NCBI RefSeq assembly: GCF_900106555.1
Contig: NZ_FNOE01000008.1
Location: 49,433-113,432, forward strand
Reading direction: 5' to 3'
Origin: Nitrosomonas oligotropha
GTDB taxonomy: Bacteria; Pseudomonadota; Gammaproteobacteria; Burkholderiales; Nitrosomonadaceae
Length of the DNA: 64,000 bases
Positions 44,701 to 50,972 of the stretch are shown piece by piece. The notes beneath the pieces were generated by a model. That model saw nothing but the letters and a program-made list of their open reading frames with translations, searched no databases and was not told the origin of the DNA. The first letter of the stretch is position 1. Each line of letters begins with the position of its first letter. A program made the position numbers and the translations under genes.

Positions 44701-47642
44701 GACGGCAGCATATAATCCGGCAATACTCGGGCCAATGATTCGCGCAATGTGCCTCCATCTTCTGTCCGATCGTCTTGCAGCACAACATAGGCTATCAACC
44801 TAGCACCCTGCGGCCCCTCCTTGATCGCGGCAACAGCTTCCCGCACCACCGCTAACCGCAACAATTGTGCTTCAATTTCACCGAGTTCGATGCGATAACC
44901 ACGAATCTTGATTTGATGATCCAGCCGCCCGAGGTATTCGACTTGTCCGTCGCGCCGCCAGCGCGCCAAGTCACCGGTGCGGTACAACCGCTCACCCTGT
45001 TGACCAAACGGATCGGCGACAAAACGCTCGGCCGTCAAACCGGGGCGATTCAGGTAGCCGCGCGCCAATCCGATTCCCCCCAAATACAATTCCCCCGGCA
45101 CACCGACCGGAAGCGGATTCATGTCGGCATCGACAATATAAGCGGTACGGTCGCCAACCGGCGAACCGATCGGCAAGTAACTCGAATCGAACCGGGTATC
45201 CGGCCAGGCTTTGAAAATGAGTGGCGTGATGACGGTTTCGGTCGGACCGTAACCGTTGATGATGCGCGGCGGCTGCAGGGTTTGCTGCACATATTCAAAA
45301 GCGCTGCGGCTCATGGCCTCACCGCCAGCCGTATACGAGCGGATCGGCAAATCGCACCCGGCGCTGCCGGTAAATTCAGCCAACTGCTGCAAATAACCCG
45401 GGGTAAAACAAGCGATGGTAATGCGGCGCCTGATAATTTCATTGACAGTCCGGTCGGCAGCCCACAATTCGTTGTCTCGTGGCATCAGCGCCGCGCCAAA
45501 AGCCAACGGTACCAGCCAGCGTTCGTGCGCACCGTCAAAATTGATCGATGCAAACTGTAATTCACGGTCTGCCGGCGTCATGCCATACAACTCGCCGATC
45601 GATTGCACATGCATCGCCAGCGGCCCGTGCGCCACCGCCACCCCCTTGGGTTTACCGGTAGAACCGGAAGTGTAGATGATATAAGCCAAATGCTCGGGAT
45701 GCAGCGTCACGTCCGGGTTATCCGCCGGGTAATCCGTGACGGTCAGCGTATCCAGTTCCAGCACCGGGCAATGTTCCGCGCAGGGTATTTTTGCCCTGAC
45801 ATGACTTTGCGTCAGCAGCAGCTCAATACCGCTGTCGGCGATCATGTGCTGCAACCGCTCCGCAGGATAATCCGGATCCAGCGGCACATAGGCGCCGCCC
45901 GCCTTCAATACCGCCAGCAGCGCCACCACCATGTCGATCGAGCGTTCCAGCGCGATACCTACCCGGCTTTCCGGTTTGACACCCAGTGCGATCAAGTGAT
46001 GCGCCAGCCGATTGGCACGCTGATTCAATTGCATGTAACTCAGTTCATTGTCCTGAAAGATCAGCGCCACTGCGTCCGGCTGTTCCATTACGCGCCGCTC
46101 GATCAGGCGGTGCACCGGTTCGACATCGGCATAATGCCGTGCGTTGACCCCCCAATCGTTAAGCTGCGTCCATTCCATTTTGCTCAGCACATTCACATCA
46201 CCCAGGCATTGCAGCGGGTTGTCCGCCAGTTGCCGCAGCAGACATAGATAGTGTTCGCTCAAACGCTGTATCGTGTCCGCCTCGAACAGTTCCGCCGCGT
46301 ACGTGAACCGTGCGTCGATTTGGCCGTCCGGTTTCTCCACCGTATCCAGCACCAGCTCGAACTGCGCGCCGCGTTCACCCGGTTCGAACTCGCTCACCGT
46401 CAGTCCGGGCAGTTGATACAGCGCGCGGTAGTCTTCGCGCAGGTGGTTGAACATCACCTGGAACAGCGGGTTCTGGTGCAGGCTGCGTTCCGGTTGCAGT
46501 GCTTCGACCAGGTGCTCGAACGGCAGATCCTGGTAAGTTTGCGCGCCCAATGCGGCGTCGCGGGTTTGATCGAGGATCGCCGCCAGCGTCATACGGCTAT
46601 CGATACGGTTGCATAGCACCTGCGTGTTGACGAACAGACCGACGATGCGTTCGGCTTCCGCGCGCTGCCGGTTGGCAACCGGCACACCGACGCGAATGTC
46701 GTTTTGTCCGCTGTAGCGGTACAGCAGCATTTGAAAGCCGCACAGCAACACCATGAACAGCGTGATGCCGCGTTCCTGCGCCATACGCCGCAGCCCGGCC
46801 GCCAGCGGTGCGGGCAATTGAAAGTTATACTGCGCGGCGCGATAGTTGTTGACTGGTAAGCGCGCATGATCCACCGGCAATTGCAGAATCTTGTGCGTAT
46901 CGCCCAGTTGCGTGCGCCAATACGCCAATTGCCGTTCTTTTTCCCCGGCTTCGAGCCAGTTGCGCTGCCAGACCGCATAATCGGCATACTGAACCGGCAA
47001 TTCCGGCAATTGCGGCGGCTCTCCCATCAGGCACGCCCTGTAGCACGCCGCCAGTTCGTCGATAATGATGCGATTGGACCAGGCGTCCGATATGATGTGA
47101 TGCATCGCCACAATCAAGTGATGTTCCTGCACGTCCAAACGGATCACCGCCACGCGCAGCAGCGGCCCCTGCGTCAAATCGAACGGAGTGGTGATGATTT
47201 GTCTGGCTTCCTGCGTCGCGCGTTGCTGCCGCGAATCGATCGGCAGATCGCTCAAATCAATCGTTCGCAGCGCAAAATCCCCTGCCGCTTCGATCTCTTG
47301 CTGTGCTTGCCCGTGGGCATTGGCACGGCACACCGTGCGCAACGATTCATGCCGCTGCACCAGTATTCGGAAGCTTGTCTGCAACGCAGCAACGTTCAGT
47401 TCGCCGCTCAAGCGCAACGCTGCGCTCAGGTGATACGCCGTGCTCTGCGGTTCCAATTGCCATAAAAACCAGTGACGCTGCTGCGCATAGGATAATGGAA
47501 CCGGATCCGTATCCGGTTGGCGGATGATCGGCAACTGGGAAAAATCGATGTCGCGTTCGTTCAGTGCGCTAAGAAATATTTTTTGCTTATCGGCGGTAAG
47601 CGCTGCAAACCGCTCGGCGATTGCGTATTTATCCAGTTCCAA
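35745..47642 (-). CDS. Three-module NRPS: C-A-PCP-E-C-A-PCP-C-A-PCP-TE
   Basis: Terminal megasynthase of 3965 residues. It opens with a TTG immediately after the stop of the preceding NRPS. Module 1: C (about 45-490, HHIISDA), A (500-1000), PCP with phosphopantetheine Ser1050, epimerase (1095-1540, HHTVIDGVSWR and IGYGLFKY). Module 2: C (1555-2000, HHLLLDGWS), A (2005-2500), PCP Ser2563. Module 3: C (2635-3075, HHHILFDGWS), A (3085-3570), PCP Ser3633. Type I thioesterase (3680-3950) with GWSLGG nucleophile Ser3763. Pocket residues read by hand at the ten specificity positions, with the last Lys assumed: module 1 DGECTGGITK, module 2 DADDNGVVTK, module 3 DGEAVGGVTK. Modules 1 and 3 are alike and probably load related residues, plausibly the N-hydroxyornithine derivative. 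Module 1 yields a D-residue. Confidence 0.95.
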   Translation of the reverse strand: MELDKYAIAERFAALTADKQKIFLSALNERDIDFSQLPIIRQPDTDPVPLSYAQQRHWFLWQLEPQSTAYHLSAALRLSGELNVAALQTSFRILVQRHESLRTVCRANAHGQAQQEIEAAGDFALRTIDLSDLPIDSRQQRATQEARQIITTPFDLTQGPLLRVAVIRLDVQEHHLIVAMHHIISDAWSNRIIIDELAACYRACLMGEPPQLPELPVQYADYAVWQRNWLEAGEKERQLAYWRTQLGDTHKILQLPVDHARLPVNNYRAAQYNFQLPAPLAAGLRRMAQERGITLFMVLLCGFQMLLYRYSGQNDIRVGVPVANRQRAEAERIVGLFVNTQVLCNRIDSRMTLAAILDQTRDAALGAQTYQDLPFEHLVEALQPERSLHQNPLFQVMFNHLREDYRALYQLPGLTVSEFEPGERGAQFELVLDTVEKPDGQIDARFTYAAELFEADTIQRLSEHYLCLLRQLADNPLQCLGDVNVLSKMEWTQLNDWGVNARHYADVEPVHRLIERRVMEQPDAVALIFQDNELSYMQLNQRANRLAHHLIALGVKPESRVGIALERSIDMVVALLAVLKAGGAYVPLDPDYPAERLQHMIADSGIELLLTQSHVRAKIPCAEHCPVLELDTLTVTDYPADNPDVTLHPEHLAYIIYTSGSTGKPKGVAVAHGPLAMHVQSIGELYGMTPADRELQFASINFDGAHERWLVPLAFGAALMPRDNELWAADRTVNEIIRRRITIACFTPGYLQQLAEFTGSAGCDLPIRSYTAGGEAMSRSAFEYVQQTLQPPRIINGYGPTETVITPLIFKAWPDTRFDSSYLPIGSPVGDRTAYIVDADMNPLPVGVPGELYLGGIGLARGYLNRPGLTAERFVADPFGQQGERLYRTGDLARWRRDGQVEYLGRLDHQIKIRGYRIELGEIEAQLLRLAVVREAVAAIKEGPQGARLIAYVVLQDDRTEDGGTLRESLARVLPDYMLPSAIITLESLPLNANGKVDRDRLPQVEFAHDKEYDVPQAGVETTLADIWAQVLGLPRVGRHDNFFEIGGDSILSLQIVTKARRTGWKITPRQLFERQTVAALAPAALPLEEIVPASTALSGSAENAAVIPLLPIQQDFFAQSIPVRSHWNQAVLLNCREKLQAGYLQEALIAVLQQHRALRFRFHEDAKGEWQQTADSGSEHDYLWIRQAADQEQFLAICNAAQRSLNLQQGLLLRVVLIDWADGTQRLLLVIHHTVIDGVSWRIVVEDLETAYRQAARQQDIDLPAVTADYAVWSRRLMQYPLQHASEFDYWQSLKGIPAALPCDFPRGANDAANRTSITVTLDQQQTRALLKDAPSAYRTQVNDLLLTALAGALCHECGQQGIVIDLEGHGREDLFPDIDLSRSVGWHTTVFPVMLGADGDLPQRIRQTKEQLRQIPDKGIGYGLFKYHGSAQQRQIIAVLPQAQVVFNYLGQLDASFTADSLWQLADEPIGDLIDPGMPQTHELAINCHVSRGELCIDINFSSARYTHATMAAFGQHLLNELDAIITHCTGDVNAVTPSDFPLTQISQSELNSLPVAAGRIEDLYPLSPLQTGILFHSVFQTDSHAYVNQLRVDIAQFSVARFRVAWQTVVERHSILRTGFLPEGRVPLQWVAKTATLPFAEYDWRRRTFASQHDMEQALDALAQSELMAGFRLDQPPLIKIALVHCSAQQSHMILTLHHLLLDGWSTSQLLGEVLRIYSGEKPSLPVSRYRDFIAWLSGRDVVAAEHYWKTLLQPVTEPTRLASSTNKLHADSGFDEYIRVLDPGLVSAASQFAMLQRITLNTLMQAAWALVLKQRSGQAQVTFGVTVAGRPAELPGADQILGLFINTLPVVAVFKPEWTIGEWLHDLQLQNLASREHEHAALYEIQRWTGYQRAGLFDSILVFENYPVDATLQQYAPGGLTFSAVKVHETTHYPLTVSVLENDGLVLHFSYARAEFELRTVTGIAAKIEQLLGKLITDANSRLSELTLLSDAEWQQLRDWGVNAQRHDATQPVHRLIEWQVALHPDATALVLGARELSYRELNAAANRLAHHLIALGIRPEQRVGIALDRSFEMIIALLATLKAGAAYVPLDPDYPRERLMHIAQDSAIALLLTHSGVRAQIAQAVTCPAVELDALDLRTLPVHDPHMVLHPEHLAYIIYTSGSTGKPKGVGVAHHALAEHAQVAAFSYGLKRDDRILQFSTINFDAFIDQLFPALCSGAAVVLRDSQLWDVATFYRELHDKRITVADLTTAYWSVLLNQCEQLRYGRYSALRHINVGGESMPPESLEKWHTAGLDHIRLLNVYGPTEAVVTATTFDCSCHRHDGRQQWQPVAIGKPLPARWIYLLDDDLLPAGCGQAGELCIGGDLLARGYLEQAGLTATRFVADPFNGNGGRLYRTGDLARWREDGQIEYLGRRDHQVKIRGYRVELGEIETHLLSLPQICQAVVLAQTAASGTRLAAYVALHPGETATSAEIRAALAAALPDYMIPAAFVMLDQLPLDANGKLDRNRLPKVEFAGIDGYEAVQGEIEVMLAGIWQEVLGVATVGRHDNFFELGGDSILSLQIVSKAQQAGWKITPRQLFEQQTVAALALMVETVAATGITEVTVERARLDDYLDAAMIASLGIGNDRIDDVYVLSPTQEGMLFHTLEAPGTGLYVNQISVTVDGLDADRMAQAWQRMIDRHAVLRTGFLWRSGLARPLQMVFRSAIAEVVQLDWQDKPDLQQRIAAYAEAELKQEFDFLRPLLARLCLIRTEEHRHQLIWTHHHILFDGWSHTLLIRDWLDDYYGKSLCQTGPDYGVYVRWLEKQPNQEAQQFWQTELARLEGPTLLAQAARRAVPRDGSADFSLLYTRLDAEETGRLQDFAQRQHITLNTFVQASWALLLQRYCGKETIVFGATVAGRPLGLTRSDEMVGLFINTIPVPVQRRNDWTVAEYLRGLQETNVRLRDFEHTALANIQRWAGYSGQPLFDSIVVFENYPVDAALRESESDGLRFGALHSKGMTGYAMDLQVVAGETLEIEYAYSCNDFSETFVENLRLHMESLMREMMADALRPVGELSWISQPERARLLSLRGTSATSTEIEAYQPVYCLIERNARVQPDAIALLMGEQEMSYEQLNAQANGLAHKLMQLGAAPEIRIGVALERSLDVIVTFLAILKTGAAYVPLDIDYPVERLQFMIKDSGLSLLITQQTVLARHAFDSNVPQLVLDEIERDFEHTANPAVAVHQQQLAYVIYTSGSTGLPKGVGVTHGPLSMHCQATARIYEMHPGSCELLFMSFSFDGAHERWLTALTVGAGLAVRDQELWTAEKTYDALRHYRITNAAFPPAYLGQIAEWASSRTDPPPVELYVFGGEAMPKAWYDLIRQTLQPDRLINGYGPTETVVTPLIWKTGATGSFDCAYAPIGRPVGERTVYVLDTDMQPVPFGIVGELYIGGYGLARGYLGRAGLTAERFVADPFDPAGGRLYRTGDLVRWLDDGNIEYVGRADDQVKIRGFRIELGEIEARIRAEDGVADVAVVAHAGTSGAQLAAYILPENRAVKQSLLTRLKQSLTQQLPEYMVPSYWIAVDELPRMLSGKLDRKRLPEPEAASDNYRAPSTPQARALAEIWQEVLGVEQIGETDNFFALGGDSLSSLKVIARIRNQKQLNLNFKLRDLMQKPTIASLLGSDNMAASGLLLLNQAINDPGKPPLFCIHGGLGTVFDYQPLARQLQGMRTVYGLPCRMLTDPAHLDASLSQMAQDYCAMICSVQPEGAVHLAGWSLGGTLAALMAEIFEAHGRSMAFLGLIDPYIPGVESPQADDWRQDLADFVTVVAPGAVSDTVLPAVLSPSAEEYEIVQTAAMVLTSLFESATGVCKASGYAAMGTDELAQVFLVTRRLKMLSIQAMKLRALRVNPVCWWASDRAPGHRVVLEQQIAPAEVHSIEIDTDHFGIIRAEALLQSISVGLMQLTHNPNDSGLTTFAP
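45643..47522. repeat. Large direct repeat, copy 1 (C domain plus A-domain N-terminus)
   Basis: This 1,880-bp block is repeated at 48973-50852 with a constant 3,330-bp offset. I found one mismatch (A at 45731, T at 49061), giving Tyr versus Asn; other translated segments compared are identical. It runs from just before the C domain (RQPDTDPVPLSYAQQRHW) through the A3 motif TSGSTGKPKG, after which the two adenylation domains diverge abruptly. Confidence 0.95.
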
Positions 47643-50600
47643 TCAATTCTCCAGCGTATTCAATAATTCCGCCATTTGACCCAATGCTCCCGGTTCATCG
47701 ATGTTTTTACATAGCTCAGCATGTACTACAGAAGCCATGTCTTTCAATACCGGATGTTCAAACAACAAGCGCAAGGGAAATGAAACCGGGTGTTTGGATT
47801 GCACTCGTTGCTGCACCTGCAGAATCAGCAACGAGTGCCCGCCCAGTCTGAAAAAATGATCATTCCTGCCGGCCCGGCCGATGCCCAGCACTTCCTGCCA
47901 GATTCCGGCCAGCAATTGCTCGGTTTCACCTTGCGGCGGCTCATAGTCATCAACATTGGCAAATTCCGGCATCGGCAAACGGTTGCGGTCGATTTTGCCG
48001 TTGGCGTTCAGCGGTAAGCGATCCAGAATCACGACTGCCGATGGCAGCATATAATCCGGTAGAGTCTTACGCAGCGCTTCGTTTAGCAGCACAACATCCA
48101 CCGTTTTGCCCGCGTGCAGTGAAATATAAGCCACCAGCCTGGCATCTTGACCGGTTGCAAACATACTCACCACCGCCTCACGGATTTCCGGTTGTTGCAG
48201 TAATTGCACTTCGATTTCACCGAGCTCGATACGAAAACCGCGAATCTTGACCTGGTGATCCAGCCGCCCGAGGTATTCGATTTGACCATCGCGCCGCCAG
48301 CGCGCCAAGTCGCCGGTGCGGTACAATCGCTTACCCTGATTGCCGAATAGAGCGGCGACGAAGCGCTCGGCCGTCAAACCGGGGCGGCTCAGGTAGCCTC
48401 GCGCCAATCCGGCGCCACCCAGATACAATTCTCCGGCGACACCTGATGGCACCGGATTGAGATCGCTGTCCAGTATGTAGGTTTGCGTGGCGCTGATCGG
48501 CCGTCCGATTGGAATATTGATCGACGATTCCGGGCGGCAAGCCCAGTGCGTCACATCGATCGCCGCTTCGGTCGGGCCGTAAAGATTGTGCAGCCTGACC
48601 GTCGGCAACCGGTCGAACACCGCTTGCTGCATCTCCGTTTGCAGTGCTTCACCGCTGCAAATGATGTACTTAAGATTGGTACAGGTGGCGGCTTGGGTAT
48701 CAGTCATGAAGGCGCGCAACATCGATGGCACAAAATGCAGTAGTGTCACATGGTGCCGCCGGATCAGTCCGATCAATCGTTCAGCGTCCCGATGATCGCC
48801 CGGATTGGCGATTACCAATCGTGCACCATACATCAGCGGCCAAAAAAACTCCCATACCGACACGTCGAAACTAAACGGTGTTTTTTGTAAAACCGTATCG
48901 CTAGTACCAATCGGAAAGGCTTTCTGCATCCATACCAGGCGATTATGCAGTGCACCATGACGATTCATCGCGCCCTTGGGTTTACCGGTAGAACCGGAAG
49001 TGTAGATGATATAAGCCAAATGCTCGGGATGCAGCGTCACGTCCGGGTTATCCGCCGGGTTATCCGTGACGGTCAGCGTATCCAGTTCCAGCACCGGGCA
49101 ATGTTCCGCGCAGGGTATTTTTGCCCTGACATGACTTTGCGTCAGCAGCAGCTCAATACCGCTGTCGGCGATCATGTGCTGCAACCGCTCCGCAGGATAA
49201 TCCGGATCCAGCGGCACATAGGCGCCGCCCGCCTTCAATACCGCCAGCAGCGCCACCACCATGTCGATCGAGCGTTCCAGCGCGATACCTACCCGGCTTT
49301 CCGGTTTGACACCCAGTGCGATCAAGTGATGCGCCAGCCGATTGGCACGCTGATTCAATTGCATGTAACTCAGTTCATTGTCCTGAAAGATCAGCGCCAC
49401 TGCGTCCGGCTGTTCCATTACGCGCCGCTCGATCAGGCGGTGCACCGGTTCGACATCGGCATAATGCCGTGCGTTGACCCCCCAATCGTTAAGCTGCGTC
49501 CATTCCATTTTGCTCAGCACATTCACATCACCCAGGCATTGCAGCGGGTTGTCCGCCAGTTGCCGCAGCAGACATAGATAGTGTTCGCTCAAACGCTGTA
49601 TCGTGTCCGCCTCGAACAGTTCCGCCGCGTACGTGAACCGTGCGTCGATTTGGCCGTCCGGTTTCTCCACCGTATCCAGCACCAGCTCGAACTGCGCGCC
49701 GCGTTCACCCGGTTCGAACTCGCTCACCGTCAGTCCGGGCAGTTGATACAGCGCGCGGTAGTCTTCGCGCAGGTGGTTGAACATCACCTGGAACAGCGGG
49801 TTCTGGTGCAGGCTGCGTTCCGGTTGCAGTGCTTCGACCAGGTGCTCGAACGGCAGATCCTGGTAAGTTTGCGCGCCCAATGCGGCGTCGCGGGTTTGAT
49901 CGAGGATCGCCGCCAGCGTCATACGGCTATCGATACGGTTGCATAGCACCTGCGTGTTGACGAACAGACCGACGATGCGTTCGGCTTCCGCGCGCTGCCG
50001 GTTGGCAACCGGCACACCGACGCGAATGTCGTTTTGTCCGCTGTAGCGGTACAGCAGCATTTGAAAGCCGCACAGCAACACCATGAACAGCGTGATGCCG
50101 CGTTCCTGCGCCATACGCCGCAGCCCGGCCGCCAGCGGTGCGGGCAATTGAAAGTTATACTGCGCGGCGCGATAGTTGTTGACTGGTAAGCGCGCATGAT
50201 CCACCGGCAATTGCAGAATCTTGTGCGTATCGCCCAGTTGCGTGCGCCAATACGCCAATTGCCGTTCTTTTTCCCCGGCTTCGAGCCAGTTGCGCTGCCA
50301 GACCGCATAATCGGCATACTGAACCGGCAATTCCGGCAATTGCGGCGGCTCTCCCATCAGGCACGCCCTGTAGCACGCCGCCAGTTCGTCGATAATGATG
50401 CGATTGGACCAGGCGTCCGATATGATGTGATGCATCGCCACAATCAAGTGATGTTCCTGCACGTCCAAACGGATCACCGCCACGCGCAGCAGCGGCCCCT
50501 GCGTCAAATCGAACGGAGTGGTGATGATTTGTCTGGCTTCCTGCGTCGCGCGTTGCTGCCGCGAATCGATCGGCAGATCGCTCAAATCAATCGTTCGCAG

Positions 50601-50972
50601 CGCAAAATCCCCTGCCGCTTCGATCTCTTGCTGTGCTTGCCCGTGGGCATTGGCACGGCACACCGTGCGCAACGATTCATGCCGCTGCACCAGTATTCGG
50701 AAGCTTGTCTGCAACGCAGCAACGTTCAGTTCGCCGCTCAAGCGCAACGCTGCGCTCAGGTGATACGCCGTGCTCTGCGGTTCCAATTGCCATAAAAACC
50801 AGTGACGCTGCTGCGCATAGGATAATGGAACCGGATCCGTATCCGGTTGGCGCAAAATCTGCACTTGCTGTTGCGCCGTTTGATTGCCGGTTTGAATTCT
50901 GCGTGCTAACCGTTGGCGCTGCTCGGGCGTTAAGCGCGCGCGGCGCTGTTCCAGTTCATGTTGCTTAATCAT
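47643..50972 (-). CDS. Single-module NRPS C-A(Ser)-PCP
   Basis: Protein of 1109 residues. The start is the ATG at 50972, which overlaps the PKS stop as TGATG; a GTG at 50981 is an alternative. Order: a short N-terminal helix that may act in docking (KQHELEQRRARLTPEQRQRL), C domain (about 40-490, HHIISDA), A domain (500-1000), PCP with Ser1047 in FRLGGHSLLI. The hand-read pocket code DVWHISLIDK is close to the known serine code DVWHLSLIDK, with the diagnostic CSGEAL and NLYGPTEAAIDVT stretches, so Ser is a firm prediction. It accepts the chain from the PKS and passes it to the terminal NRPS. The C-terminal tail after the PCP is short. Confidence 0.95.
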   Translation of the reverse strand: MIKQHELEQRRARLTPEQRQRLARRIQTGNQTAQQQVQILRQPDTDPVPLSYAQQRHWFLWQLEPQSTAYHLSAALRLSGELNVAALQTSFRILVQRHESLRTVCRANAHGQAQQEIEAAGDFALRTIDLSDLPIDSRQQRATQEARQIITTPFDLTQGPLLRVAVIRLDVQEHHLIVAMHHIISDAWSNRIIIDELAACYRACLMGEPPQLPELPVQYADYAVWQRNWLEAGEKERQLAYWRTQLGDTHKILQLPVDHARLPVNNYRAAQYNFQLPAPLAAGLRRMAQERGITLFMVLLCGFQMLLYRYSGQNDIRVGVPVANRQRAEAERIVGLFVNTQVLCNRIDSRMTLAAILDQTRDAALGAQTYQDLPFEHLVEALQPERSLHQNPLFQVMFNHLREDYRALYQLPGLTVSEFEPGERGAQFELVLDTVEKPDGQIDARFTYAAELFEADTIQRLSEHYLCLLRQLADNPLQCLGDVNVLSKMEWTQLNDWGVNARHYADVEPVHRLIERRVMEQPDAVALIFQDNELSYMQLNQRANRLAHHLIALGVKPESRVGIALERSIDMVVALLAVLKAGGAYVPLDPDYPAERLQHMIADSGIELLLTQSHVRAKIPCAEHCPVLELDTLTVTDNPADNPDVTLHPEHLAYIIYTSGSTGKPKGAMNRHGALHNRLVWMQKAFPIGTSDTVLQKTPFSFDVSVWEFFWPLMYGARLVIANPGDHRDAERLIGLIRRHHVTLLHFVPSMLRAFMTDTQAATCTNLKYIICSGEALQTEMQQAVFDRLPTVRLHNLYGPTEAAIDVTHWACRPESSINIPIGRPISATQTYILDSDLNPVPSGVAGELYLGGAGLARGYLSRPGLTAERFVAALFGNQGKRLYRTGDLARWRRDGQIEYLGRLDHQVKIRGFRIELGEIEVQLLQQPEIREAVVSMFATGQDARLVAYISLHAGKTVDVVLLNEALRKTLPDYMLPSAVVILDRLPLNANGKIDRNRLPMPEFANVDDYEPPQGETEQLLAGIWQEVLGIGRAGRNDHFFRLGGHSLLILQVQQRVQSKHPVSFPLRLLFEHPVLKDMASVVHAELCKNIDEPGALGQMAELLNTLEN
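48973..50852. repeat. Large direct repeat, copy 2 (C domain plus A-domain N-terminus)
   Basis: Second copy of the block at 45643-47522, same orientation, inside the Ser-activating NRPS. The breakpoints are sharp: outside 48973 the sequence encodes AMNRHG after GKPKG (the other copy has VAVAHG), and outside 50852 the linkers differ. Confidence 0.95.

Noticed and set aside
36447..47465. Many rightward frames of 100-230 codons inside the NRPS region
   Set aside because: All are antisense to intact NRPS domains, are rich in Arg/His/Gln, and appear in duplicate only because the domains themselves are duplicated.
45643..50852. Insertion sequence as the cause of the 1.88-kb repeat
   Set aside because: The repeat encodes only NRPS domains in frame, without transposase or inverted ends.
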